A DNA stretch of 64,000 nucleotides from NCBI RefSeq assembly GCF_016888515.1, contig NZ_JAFEJK010000001.1:2327475-2391474 (forward strand). Reading direction: 5' to 3'. The notes beneath the pieces were generated by a model, which saw nothing but the letters and a program-made list of their open reading frames with translations, did no database searches and was not told the origin of the DNA. This DNA is from Shimia biformata. GTDB taxonomy: Bacteria; Pseudomonadota; Alphaproteobacteria; Rhodobacterales; Rhodobacteraceae. A program made the position numbers and the translations under genes. Positions within the stretch are counted from its first letter, which is position 1. Each line of letters opens with the position of its first letter. Shown one piece after another: positions 56,478 to 64,000 of the stretch.

Positions 56478-57758
56478 TCACTCCCCTTCTTGCGTGTCTT
56501 GTTGCGTTGCGGTTTTCAGAAAGGCAATCAGGTCGGCACGGTCCTGTGCCCCGCTGATGACCTGCATCGGCATTTTCGAACCGGGAATGAAATTATCCGG
56601 TCCGACGTGGAAAAGTGCATCGACAGAACGTTCGTCCCAGATGATATCAGAGCCTTGCAGGATTGGCGAATAACCATAGCCCCGCACCGTGCCCGCGCGT
56701 CGTCCGAACAGCCCGTGCAGGTTTGGTCCCGCCTTGCGCGACGGGCCATCGTCCAGCGCGTGGCAGATCGAGCATTTGCGCATGAACTGACGCTCGCCAT
56801 TCGGCATGGTGCCGGCATCGCGCAGGAACGACCGCTGGCCCTCGATGCCGGGGGCGAACGCGTCCAGCAGGGCGACCGGCCAGGCATAGGCGACGTCATC
56901 CAGCCCCCCGGCATAGATCGTCTCGCCATCGGGGGAAAACGCCAGCGCCCAGACCGGGCCTTCGCGGGCGGCGCGGAAGTCATGGGTGATGGACCAGGTG
57001 ACGGTGTCGATCACCATGATGAACCCCTGCCCGTCCCCAACCGCCAGCCGCGCGGTCTCCGCGTCGTACGCCATGGCAAGGATCGGACGGCGGTCCAGGG
57101 TGAAATCGGCGATCTGTGCGCCGGTCTCGGCATCGACGACACGGGTGCCGCCATCGACCGCACCATAAGCGACCCAGCCATCGCCAAGGGCCAGCGTGTT
57201 GACCCCGAAACCGTGTTTGACCAGCGGGAACGGCGTTGATGCGGGGCTGTCATAGCGCAGCAGCGCGCCATTGGATGTGCCCGCAAACAGCCGCCCCGCG
57301 CCATCATAGGCCAGCGCGTTCACCCCTGCACCCGGCGAAGCCAGCGACGCGGCGCTGCCATCTGCCAGCGGCCAGAGGTGGATCGCCCCATCCCAGCTGC
57401 CGCTGGCCAGAACCGCGCCATCGGGCGACGGGGCCAGCGCCGTGACCTTGCCCTTGTGCCGGCCAAGTTCGCGGGGGTGATCGCCCCACAGCCGGACCGC
57501 GAAATCATCGCCGCCGCTGACCGGGATACCTTGGGTCGTGAACCCCACCACCGTCACCGCCGCCGCGTGGCCCTCAAGCCAGCGCGGATCGCGGCCCGAC
57601 CACAGGCCGACGGAATTGTCGAAGCTGGCGGTTGCCACTTGTCCCGACGGGGACACCGCGACGCCCATGATCGGCCCGCCATGCCCTTTCAGCGTGGTGA
57701 ACTCCTGCGCCGTCAGCGACGACGCAGCAAGGATCAGAAGCGCCGACAGACGTGTCAT
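56478..57758 (-). CDS. WD40-repeat/cytochrome c fusion protein in the formate dehydrogenase operon
   Basis: This 426-residue periplasmic protein has a short Sec signal (MTRLSALLILAASSLTAQ). Residues about 20-300 form WD40-type beta-propeller repeats (TLKGHGGPIMGVAVSPSG; ASGSWDGAIHLW; VWALAFSPDGETIYAGGLDDVAYAW). A class I cytochrome c domain follows, with heme motif C329-S-I-C-H and the probable Met ligand at about 396 (GSKMPM). Its ATG overlaps the stop of the gamma subunit (ATGA), so it is co-translated with formate dehydrogenase. It could take electrons from, or dock onto, the enzyme at the periplasmic face. That role is inference. Confidence 0.87.
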   Translation of the reverse strand: MTRLSALLILAASSLTAQEFTTLKGHGGPIMGVAVSPSGQVATASFDNSVGLWSGRDPRWLEGHAAAVTVVGFTTQGIPVSGGDDFAVRLWGDHPRELGRHKGKVTALAPSPDGAVLASGSWDGAIHLWPLADGSAASLASPGAGVNALAYDGAGRLFAGTSNGALLRYDSPASTPFPLVKHGFGVNTLALGDGWVAYGAVDGGTRVVDAETGAQIADFTLDRRPILAMAYDAETARLAVGDGQGFIMVIDTVTWSITHDFRAAREGPVWALAFSPDGETIYAGGLDDVAYAWPVALLDAFAPGIEGQRSFLRDAGTMPNGERQFMRKCSICHALDDGPSRKAGPNLHGLFGRRAGTVRGYGYSPILQGSDIIWDERSVDALFHVGPDNFIPGSKMPMQVISGAQDRADLIAFLKTATQQDTQEGE

Positions 57759-58978
57759 TCGGCGGGTGTGGCGTCCGAGGGTTTGGCTTCGCCGGTCTTG
57801 CCCGCCTCTGCCGCCTTCACCTCGTCCAGCCAGATCGAGTGGTGCTGATGCGCCCATGCCTCGTCCACCTCGCCGGTGCCCATGGCATCAAAGGCGCCCT
57901 CCATGCCGATCGAGCCGATATAGACATGCGCGGTGACGATCATCATCAGGATGAAGGCCGCCATTGCGTGCCAGGCCTGCGCCATCTGCATCTGCTCCTG
58001 CGCGGTCATGTCGAACCGCTCTTCCAGCCCCACCAGCGCCATCAGGCCCCAGTCGTTCATCAGGGCATAGACATCGGCCAGGAACACGAAACGGTAGGGG
58101 AACAGAAGCGACAAGCCGGTGATCGAGATCACCGCGCCAAAGATCACGACGGACCAGAAGATCATCTTCTGCCCGGCGTTGAACTTTTTGGCGGGTGGGT
58201 GCGCGCTGCCGATGATGCCGCCGTACTGCCTGAGCCAGGTGATGTCGCTGCGGTTGGGGATGTTGTGAACAACCCACATCACGAAGACCATGATCAGCCC
58301 CAGCATGAAGGCCCAGGCCACGTTGTTATGCACGACCTTGGAAAAGGCCAGAAGGTTGGCGTTGAACTCTTTGCCCAGCACCGGGGCCAGGTATTTGCGG
58401 CCAAACAGCACGAACAGACCTGTCGCCCCGAGAACAAGAAACGAAATACCCAGAAGCCAGTGACCAAAGCGTTCAATGGCCTTGAAGCGGGTGACGGTGC
58501 GGCCCGTCAGTTCCCCGTCGATGCGGATGCGGCCGCGCAGAAGGAAAAACGCCAGAAGACCACCAGCGGTGCCGACCACCATCCAGAAGCCCCAGATCTG
58601 CAAGCGGCCCTCGCGCCAGGTCAGCCATTTCAGGCCGCCATCGGTCATCAGAACCTTGCCGACATCGTCGCCGGTACTGACGGTGACATCGGCCTTGTTA
58701 TAGCGCAATGCACGCCACAGTTCCGGGTCCGAGGCCCCGCCAAGGGGACCAAGCCCCGGCGCCATCACCGCGTTGCCGCCGATGTTGTCCGAGCGGAAAC
58801 TGTCGTCGATGGTTTCACCGCGCTGGCGGCGCATGATGTCTTCCAGCGTCTGCGCCCCGCCTGTGGCAGAGCGGTCAATCGCCGGCGTGTCAGCCCCCTG
58901 AGCATGGGCGGCAACAGGCACAAGGCCCGGCGCACTCAACAGGAGCAATGTAAGAAGGGCCATGAAATGGCGCAGCAT
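57755..58978 (-). CDS. Formate dehydrogenase gamma subunit (cytochrome b556)
   Basis: This 407-residue membrane cytochrome anchors the enzyme and passes electrons from the Fe-S subunit to quinone. After a signal peptide (FMALLTLLLLSAPGLVPVAAHA) comes an extra periplasmic region of about 100 residues and a first helix, then the four-helix FdoI-like core with histidines for two b hemes (ERFGHWLLG; KVVHNNVAWAF; QAWHAMAAF; TAHVYIG). E. coli FdoI has 211 residues, so about 150-190 extra N-terminal residues are present, as in other alphaproteobacterial FdhC proteins. It is followed by the cytochrome fusion with a 4-bp overlap. Confidence 0.92.
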   Translation of the reverse strand: MLRHFMALLTLLLLSAPGLVPVAAHAQGADTPAIDRSATGGAQTLEDIMRRQRGETIDDSFRSDNIGGNAVMAPGLGPLGGASDPELWRALRYNKADVTVSTGDDVGKVLMTDGGLKWLTWREGRLQIWGFWMVVGTAGGLLAFFLLRGRIRIDGELTGRTVTRFKAIERFGHWLLGISFLVLGATGLFVLFGRKYLAPVLGKEFNANLLAFSKVVHNNVAWAFMLGLIMVFVMWVVHNIPNRSDITWLRQYGGIIGSAHPPAKKFNAGQKMIFWSVVIFGAVISITGLSLLFPYRFVFLADVYALMNDWGLMALVGLEERFDMTAQEQMQMAQAWHAMAAFILMMIVTAHVYIGSIGMEGAFDAMGTGEVDEAWAHQHHSIWLDEVKAAEAGKTGEAKPSDATPAE

Positions 58979-59089
58979 GGGTCATCCCCCAACTAAGCGT
59001 CAATTTGGCACCGCCCGCGACGGTCCGCCCGGGCAGTCATGAAAATGAGAAATGGCGGGGCGATCGGTCGCCGCCCCGCCACGGCGGAG

Positions 59090-59683
59090 TTACCCGCCTT
59101 TCTGATCGTAGGCCGTGCCCCAGCCCCACGCGCCCGAGCCGAAGCCACGGGCAACGACACGCTCGCGGTAGATGGCCGACACGACATCGCCATCACCGGC
59201 AAGCAGGGCCTTGGTGGAACACATCTCGGCGCAGATCGGCAGCTTGCCTTCCGCGATCCGGTTGCGGCCGTATTTCGAGAACTCAGCGTTGCTGTGGTTC
59301 TCTTCCGGGCCACCGGCGCAGAAGGTACACTTGTCCATCTTGCCACGGGACCCGAAGTTGCCGGCCTGCGGGTATTGCGGCGCACCAAACGGGCACGCGT
59401 AGAAGCAATAACCGCACCCGATGCACAGGTCTTTGCTGTGCAGAACGATGCCTTCCTCGTTCTGATAGAAGCAATCGACCGGACAGACCGCCATGCAGGG
59501 CGCATCCGAACAGTGCATGCAGGCCACCGACAAGGAACGCTCACCGGGTTTGCCGTCATTCAGGGTCACCACGCGACGGCGGTTGATCCCCCACGGAACC
59601 TCGTGTTCGTTCTTGCAGGCCGTGACGCAGGCGTTGCACTCGATGCAGCGCTCGGCGTCGCAGAGAAACTTTGCTCTAGCCAT
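59090..59683 (-). CDS. Formate dehydrogenase beta subunit (four [4Fe-4S] ferredoxin)
   Basis: This 197-residue iron-sulfur protein carries electrons from the catalytic subunit to cytochrome b. It has four cysteine groups: CIECNACVTACKNEHEVPWG, CMHCSDAPCMAVCP, CIGCGYCFYACPFGAPQYP, and the mixed CTFC...CAEMC set. It lacks the C-terminal membrane helix of E. coli FdnH/FdoH and is about 100 residues shorter. It starts 12 bp after the alpha stop, behind GGAGG. Its neighbours are the catalytic subunit upstream and the gamma subunit 111 bp downstream. Confidence 0.94.
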   Translation of the reverse strand: MARAKFLCDAERCIECNACVTACKNEHEVPWGINRRRVVTLNDGKPGERSLSVACMHCSDAPCMAVCPVDCFYQNEEGIVLHSKDLCIGCGYCFYACPFGAPQYPQAGNFGSRGKMDKCTFCAGGPEENHSNAEFSKYGRNRIAEGKLPICAEMCSTKALLAGDGDVVSAIYRERVVARGFGSGAWGWGTAYDQKGG

Positions 59684-59695
59684 TCTCTTTCCTCC

Positions 59696-62590
59696 TTACG
59701 CCGACCAGATTTTGCAGAGAGTCGTCTTTGTCTCCTGCATCTGGGTCACTGAGTCATAGCCGTAGGTCTGGGCGGTGTTGGTCGATTCACCCAGGACATA
59801 GGGATCGGCCCCGGTCGGATATTTCGACCTCAGGTCCTCGCCCTGGAAATGCCCGCCGAAGTGGAAGGGCATGAAGGCAACGCCTTCGCCCACCCTTTCG
59901 GTCAGCATCGCCTTGACCTTGACCTTGCCGCCTTCGGGACCTTCGACCCAGACCTGTGACCCGTCACGGATGCCAAGGTTGTTGGCGTCGCGCGGGTTGA
60001 TCTCGACGAACATGTCCTGTTGCAGCTCGGCCAGCCACGGGTTCGACCGGGTTTCATCCCCGCCGCCCTCGTATTCGACCAGACGACCGGATGTCAGGAT
60101 GATCGGATAGTCCTTGCTGAAATCCTGCTTCTGGATCGAGGCATACATCGTCGGCAGACGATAGAACTTCCGGTCCTCATAGGTCGGATAGTCGGCCACC
60201 AGGTCACGTCGCGGCGTATAGAGCGGCTCGCGGTGTTTGGGGATCGGATCGGGGAAGGTCCACACGACGGCGCGGGCCTTGGCATTGCCAAACGGCGCAC
60301 AGCCATGCTTGATCGCAACCCGCTGGATGCCGCCCGAAAGGTCGGTCTTCCAGTTGGTCTTGGGCCCCGCAACCGCGTCGATGGCGGCGCGTTCCTCGGC
60401 CGTGAGATCGCCGTCCCAGCCCAGGTCCATCAGCATCTGCATGGTGAACTCGGGATATCCGTCCTGGATTTCCGACCCCACCGAATAGACGCCATCGGCC
60501 AGAAGGTTGTCGCCATCACGTTCCACCCCGAACCGGGCACGGAAGGTCAGGCCGCCTTCGGCGACGGGTTTGGACATGTCATAGAGGTTCGGCGTGCCCG
60601 GATGCCCCATCTCTGGCGTGCCCCAGCAGGGCCACGGCAGACCGTAATAGTCGCCATCCGCTGGACCACCATTGGCGCGCAGCGTGGTGCGGTCAAAGGT
60701 GTGCTGGTTCGCCATGTGCAGCTTCAGCCGTTCCGGGCTTTGACCCGTATAGCCGATGGTCCACAGTCCCTTGTTGAACTCACGCGTGACGCTTTCGACG
60801 TTCGGCGTGTTCTCGTCGTCCATCTCGATGTTGCGGAAGAACCTGTCGGCCCAGCCGAACTTGTTTGCAAACATGCCCATGATCTCGTGATCGGGTTTGC
60901 TTTCAAACAGCGGCTCAACCACTTTCTCGCGCCACTGGAACGAGCGGTTCGATGCGGTGACCGAGCCATAGGTCTCGAACTGGGTCGCCGCCGGCAGCAG
61001 ATAGACGCCGTCGGTGCGATCCTGAAGCACGGCGGAAACGGTGGGATACGGGTCGATCACGACCAGCATGTCCAGCATTTCCATGGCCTTCTTCATCTCG
61101 ACCATGCGGGTTTGCGAGTTCGGCGCATGTCCCCAGAGAACCATCGCCCGGACCTTGTCGGGGTTGTCCATGTTCTCGGGGTCTTCCAGCACGCCGTCGA
61201 TCCAGCGGCTGACCGGGATCCCCGTCAGGTTCTGAAGCGACTTCTCCTTGCCATCGGCGCCGGTGACCTTGGCAAACTGGCCCGACAGCCACTCGGCATC
61301 TTCTTCCCAGACACGCGCCCAATGCGCCCATGCCCCGGCCGACAGGCCGTAATAGCCCGGCAGGGTGTGGCTGAGAACGCCAAGGTCGGTTGCGCCCTGC
61401 ACGTTGTCGTGGCCGCGGAAGATGTTGGTGCCACCACCCGAGGTGCCCATGTTCCCCAGCGCAAGCTGAAGGATGCAGTAAGCCCGGGTGTTGTTGTTGC
61501 CGTTGGTGTGCTGCGTGCCACCCATGCACCAGATCACGGTGCCGGGGCGGTTGTTGGCCATGGTACGGGCCACGCGGCGCAGCTGTTCACCCGGCGTGCC
61601 GGTGACGCGCTCGACCTCTTCCGGGGTCCAGTGGGCCACTTCCTCGCGGATCTGGTCCATGCCCCAGACACGGGTGCGGATGAACTCTTTGTCCTCCCAG
61701 CCGTTTTCGAAGATGTGCCACAGGATGCCCCAGACCAGGGCCACATCCGTCCCGGGACGGAAGCGCACATATTCGTCGGCATGGGCTGCGGTGCGGGTGA
61801 ACCGCGGGTCGCAGACGATCAGCGGCGCGTTGTTCTGCTCTTTCGCGCGCAGAACGTGCAACAGCGAGACGGGGTGCGCCTCGGCCGGGTTGCCGCCGAT
61901 GATGAAGATGGCCTTCGAGTTGTGGATGTCATTGTAGCTGTTGGTCATGGCGCCGTAGCCCCATGTGTTCGCCACACCCGCAACCGTGGTCGAGTGACAG
62001 ATCCGCGCCTGGTGATCGACGTTGTTCGTGCCCCAGTAGGCAGCGAACTTGCGGAACAGATAGGCCTGTTCGTTCGAATGCTTGGCCGACCCCAGCCAAT
62101 AGACGCTGTCCGGGCCGCTTTCGTCCCGGATCTTCATCATGCCGTCGCCGATCTCGTTGATCGCCTGTTCCCAGCTGATGCGCTTCCACTCGCCACCCTC
62201 TTTCTTCATCGGGTACTTGAGGCGGCGCTCGCCGTGGGCGTGTTCGCGCACCGAGGCACCCTTGGCGCAATGGGCACCCAGGTTGAACGGGCTGTCCCAG
62301 CCGGGTTCCTGCCCGACCCAGACGCCGTTCGACACTTCGGCAACCACGGTACAGCCGACCGAGCAGTGGGTGCAGACCGACTTTTTCAATTCAATCGCGC
62401 CCGATGTGCCGGACGCGGCATTGGCCTGGGTCACGGTGCCACCTGTCGCGGCGACCGCCGCCAGGCCCCCGATGGCCAGACCGGATCCGCGCAGGAACGC
62501 GCGGCGGTCAACCGAGGTGTTTGCCACCTCGGAAAGGATCGAATCCCGCTGGGGGCGTCTCGCAACCCCGTTGGTCTTTTTCCTCAACAT
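59696..62590 (-). CDS. Formate dehydrogenase alpha subunit (molybdopterin, Cys-type, Tat-exported)
   Basis: This 964-residue catalytic subunit oxidises formate to CO2. A twin-arginine leader (D28-R29-R30-A-F-L) directs folded export. The N-terminal [4Fe-4S] cluster uses C73, C76, C80 and C108 (CTHCSVGC; GAHCAKG). The catalytic residue is C198 in QARICHS, where E. coli FdnG/FdoG have selenocysteine; His199 follows as expected. Downstream sequence shows the bis-MGD signatures GTQHTNGNNNTRA and GRLVEYEGGG. Periplasmic orientation is implied by the Tat signal. It sits between the FdhX-type peptide and the beta subunit. Confidence 0.95.
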   Translation of the reverse strand: MLRKKTNGVARRPQRDSILSEVANTSVDRRAFLRGSGLAIGGLAAVAATGGTVTQANAASGTSGAIELKKSVCTHCSVGCTVVAEVSNGVWVGQEPGWDSPFNLGAHCAKGASVREHAHGERRLKYPMKKEGGEWKRISWEQAINEIGDGMMKIRDESGPDSVYWLGSAKHSNEQAYLFRKFAAYWGTNNVDHQARICHSTTVAGVANTWGYGAMTNSYNDIHNSKAIFIIGGNPAEAHPVSLLHVLRAKEQNNAPLIVCDPRFTRTAAHADEYVRFRPGTDVALVWGILWHIFENGWEDKEFIRTRVWGMDQIREEVAHWTPEEVERVTGTPGEQLRRVARTMANNRPGTVIWCMGGTQHTNGNNNTRAYCILQLALGNMGTSGGGTNIFRGHDNVQGATDLGVLSHTLPGYYGLSAGAWAHWARVWEEDAEWLSGQFAKVTGADGKEKSLQNLTGIPVSRWIDGVLEDPENMDNPDKVRAMVLWGHAPNSQTRMVEMKKAMEMLDMLVVIDPYPTVSAVLQDRTDGVYLLPAATQFETYGSVTASNRSFQWREKVVEPLFESKPDHEIMGMFANKFGWADRFFRNIEMDDENTPNVESVTREFNKGLWTIGYTGQSPERLKLHMANQHTFDRTTLRANGGPADGDYYGLPWPCWGTPEMGHPGTPNLYDMSKPVAEGGLTFRARFGVERDGDNLLADGVYSVGSEIQDGYPEFTMQMLMDLGWDGDLTAEERAAIDAVAGPKTNWKTDLSGGIQRVAIKHGCAPFGNAKARAVVWTFPDPIPKHREPLYTPRRDLVADYPTYEDRKFYRLPTMYASIQKQDFSKDYPIILTSGRLVEYEGGGDETRSNPWLAELQQDMFVEINPRDANNLGIRDGSQVWVEGPEGGKVKVKAMLTERVGEGVAFMPFHFGGHFQGEDLRSKYPTGADPYVLGESTNTAQTYGYDSVTQMQETKTTLCKIWSA

Positions 62591-62725
62591 GTTTCTCTCT
62601 CCCTTGCTCGCCCGGCGAAAGCCTTGCTTGCTTGGTTATGGCTCAGACCTCATGGCAGTCGGGCGTCACGCAACCAGTCGCCTTCGGTCGGTTCACAGGG
62701 CCCGGGTCCGGGCCGTGCCATCGTC

Positions 62726-62911
62726 TTAGAATTTCGCCGAGGCGAAATAGGCCCGCGTATGGGCGGTGTCCTGCATCTTGTCCGATGTCAGGTCAGGCTC
62801 GGATGCTTCGGCCGTGGTGGCCGAGGTCGCCACGGCCACGGCCGCAGCGGGGGCAGCCGTTCCTGCCAGTTTCAGGAAGTCGCGGCGCGTGGCGCCTTCT
62901 TCCTTTTTCAT
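62726..62911 (-). CDS. FdhX-type Tat-signal small protein of formate dehydrogenase operons
   Basis: This 61-residue protein consists of a twin-arginine leader (GATRRDFLKLAGTAAPAAAVAVA) and a short acidic tail (TSDKMQDTAHTRAYFASAKF). It matches the 'formate dehydrogenase region TAT target' group (TIGR02811-like) found next to fdh genes. The function is unproven; a small bound subunit or maturation aid is plausible. ATG 62911 follows GGAGGAG. It lies between the TorD-like chaperone and the alpha subunit, 135 bp before the latter. Confidence 0.85.
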   Translation of the reverse strand: MKKEEGATRRDFLKLAGTAAPAAAVAVATSATTAEASEPDLTSDKMQDTAHTRAYFASAKF

Positions 62912-62980
62912 GAAAGCTCCTCCTCTCATGTGGCGGTCTCCCGCCGGTTGGGGCGCGGGGACATCCCGCACCCGGAAAAA

Positions 62981-63586
62981 TCACTCGTTACTCAAACGGA
63001 ACGCTTCCGCCTCGATTTGCATGAAAACCCGCCCCACCGTGCCCACAGGCGCGAAAAAGACAGAGTTTTCAGCAGCTTCGAGATCGGAAAAGAAATGGCT
63101 GGCCCAGGGGCCGATATGCCGGTTGTAAAAGGTCTTCTGGGTCGAAAGGTCCGCAGGCGGGCCAAATCGCCCGACGATCATGGCCGCCATCATTTCCATC
63201 AGGCTGGCGATGTTGTCCTCGGGCTCAAACACGTTTTCCGCCCGCGCCAGACCGCGCGCGGCCATGTCCTGGCGCAGCGTCGCCAGCGGCTTTTCGTTCA
63301 GGAACCCGGTCAGGTAGTAGCTGGCATAGGGCAACAGCTCCCCCCGGCCCAGTCCGATGAACAGCCGGTTGAACTCGCTTTCCACCGTCTTCGGCTTCGA
63401 CACCCTGGCCAGTTTCGCCAGCACCCCGATCGCCTGCCCAAGGTCGCTGTCGTCGCCCGACAGCCCGGCGGTCTGGTCCAGAAGCATCTGGTCAGGCGGG
63501 CCGGACAGGATCAGCCCGAGAAAATTATAGAGATCGGCCCTCAGGCGGTCTTCTTCGGCGATCTTGATATCGGTGGCAGTTGTCAT
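62981..63586 (-). CDS. TorD/DmsD-family molybdoenzyme chaperone
   Basis: This 201-residue all-helical cytoplasmic protein resembles TorD-type redox-enzyme maturation chaperones. Family features include RADLYNFLGLILSGPPDQML near the N-terminus, EFNRLFIGLGRGELLPYASYYLTGFLNEKPL (the Y/F-x-x-L-F-x-G-P-y-x-P-Y-x-S region) and EPEDNIASLMEMMAAMI (the E-P-x-D-H type motif, here with N for H). It probably binds the Tat leader of the alpha subunit during cofactor insertion. It overlaps the DUF3306 gene by 4 bp (ATGA). Confidence 0.9.
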   Translation of the reverse strand: MTTATDIKIAEEDRLRADLYNFLGLILSGPPDQMLLDQTAGLSGDDSDLGQAIGVLAKLARVSKPKTVESEFNRLFIGLGRGELLPYASYYLTGFLNEKPLATLRQDMAARGLARAENVFEPEDNIASLMEMMAAMIVGRFGPPADLSTQKTFYNRHIGPWASHFFSDLEAAENSVFFAPVGTVGRVFMQIEAEAFRLSNE

Positions 63587-64000
63587 GTCAGTCCTTCGGC
63601 GGTGTCAAAACGAAAGCGCATCCGGCGGCCAGCGGCCACGGCGGGCAATGCGGGTTCGCCCTCAAACTCGGGTTCGGGGATTGCTTCGGCGGGTGCGTCC
63701 GCATCGGGGTCCGGGGTCACTGTGTCGGCCAAAACCGGCGCTGCTTCTTCCTGCGGCACATCGGCCTCGGTTGCGTCTTCGACCTCTGCCTCAGGCTCTG
63801 TTTCCGGCTCTGTCTCGGAGGGCTCATCCTCGACAAAGGCGCTGAGCATGCCTTTCCCGACCTGGTAAACGGTCTGCAGGTTCTCGACCACGGTGGCGGC
63901 GTCGGTGAAATCTTCGCCATAGTCAACCAGCCCGTCGACATTGGCCAGTACCGGGTTCAACCCCCAAAGCCGCCGCAGCGCGCGCGTTTTCAGACGTTGC
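63583..64000 (-). CDS. DUF3306 domain protein (partial, 5' end outside window)
   Basis: Only the C-terminal 138 or so codons are inside the window. Read from the edge, the frame gives QRLKTRALRRLWGLNPVLANVDGLVDYGEDFTDAATVVENLQTVYQ, which is the DUF3306 signature, then an acidic low-complexity stretch (EPETEPEAEVE) and a basic end (AAGRRMRFRFD). DUF3306 genes accompany formate dehydrogenase operons in alpha- and betaproteobacteria, usually next to DUF3305, and are thought to help assembly. The apparent start at 63960 is only an internal TTG. It overlaps the TorD-like gene by 4 bp. Confidence 0.87.
   Translation of the reverse strand, partial: QRLKTRALRRLWGLNPVLANVDGLVDYGEDFTDAATVVENLQTVYQVGKGMLSAFVEDEPSETEPETEPEAEVEDATEADVPQEEAAPVLADTVTPDPDADAPAEAIPEPEFEGEPALPAVAAGRRMRFRFDTAEGLT

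Noticed and set aside
59696-62590. Selenocysteine in the formate dehydrogenase
   Set aside because: The active-site codon encodes Cys (residue 198); no in-frame TGA or SECIS-like context is present.
60020-63868. A 1282-codon plus-strand open frame opposite the formate dehydrogenase genes
   Set aside because: It is the mirror of the alpha-subunit and neighbouring genes, all of which have full motifs. High-GC codon use keeps antisense frames open; the translated sequence is Arg/His/Gly-rich with no domain.

Overview
The window reads as chromosomal DNA of a marine Rhodobacterales (Roseobacter-group) alphaproteobacterium. The basis is a high GC content, heavy ATGA/TGATG gene overlap, three TRAP transporters within 18 kb, a ribosomal protein L21 with an Ala/Lys-rich tail, and typical Roseobacter gene pairings. 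The genus cannot be fixed from the sequence. I see no prophage, CRISPR array, rRNA operon or plasmid functions; the only mobile DNA is a decayed IS5-family fragment.

Layout. 0-2.1 kb: partial rplU, a PhnA-type zinc-ribbon protein, a secreted DUF2059 protein and tRNA-Ser(CGA). 2.2-8.4 kb: a four-gene minus-strand acyl-CoA (geranyl-CoA-like) carboxylase operon. 8.6-12.1 kb: rlmE and ppx with an MFS transporter between them. 12.4-14.7 kb: a C1 operon (small 'virulence factor' protein, MTHFR, methyltetrahydrofolate methyltransferase) closed by a strong terminator. 14.7-18.2 kb: Rieske oxygenase, divergent TetR with twin operators, and an acyl-CoA ligase. 18.3-22.9 kb: cardiolipin synthase, YihY, a hypothetical protein, a 537-bp gap with terminator-like structures, and an AraC regulator.

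23-32 kb: a sugar-acid catabolic locus. A lactonase-like MBL protein is divergent from a GntR regulator followed by an isopropylmalate-dehydrogenase-like enzyme, OtnK and OtnC (four-carbon acid-sugar kinase and decarboxylase), a Gfo/Idh/MocA oxidoreductase, a small monooxygenase-fold protein and a TRAP system. 32.2-41 kb: an RpiR-controlled minus-strand operon (N-formylglutamate amidohydrolase-like enzyme, TRAP system, glutamine-synthetase-like ligase, aldehyde dehydrogenase, iron alcohol dehydrogenase). This gene set fits a gamma-glutamylated amino-alcohol pathway. 41-47 kb: an MBL hydrolase, an IS5 remnant, tRNA-Leu(CAA) and a third TRAP system.

47-54.7 kb: YqaA, DsbB, GNAT, a dimethylglycine dehydrogenase-like flavoprotein, a MobA-like transferase, TetR, a small K+ channel and a DEAD-box helicase. 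55-64 kb: an orphan NtrC-type response regulator without GAFTGA, then a membrane formate dehydrogenase operon (DUF3306, TorD-like chaperone, FdhX-type Tat peptide, alpha, beta and gamma subunits) that continues into a WD40-cytochrome c fusion and a 41-residue membrane peptide.

Together the genes describe a heterotroph that scavenges small organic acids, sugar acids and methylated or aminated compounds through TRAP uptake, feeds C1 units into folate, and oxidises formate at the membrane. The most testable novelties are the amino-alcohol locus, the OtnI-less sugar-acid locus, the formate dehydrogenase operon tail and the GAFTGA-less regulator.
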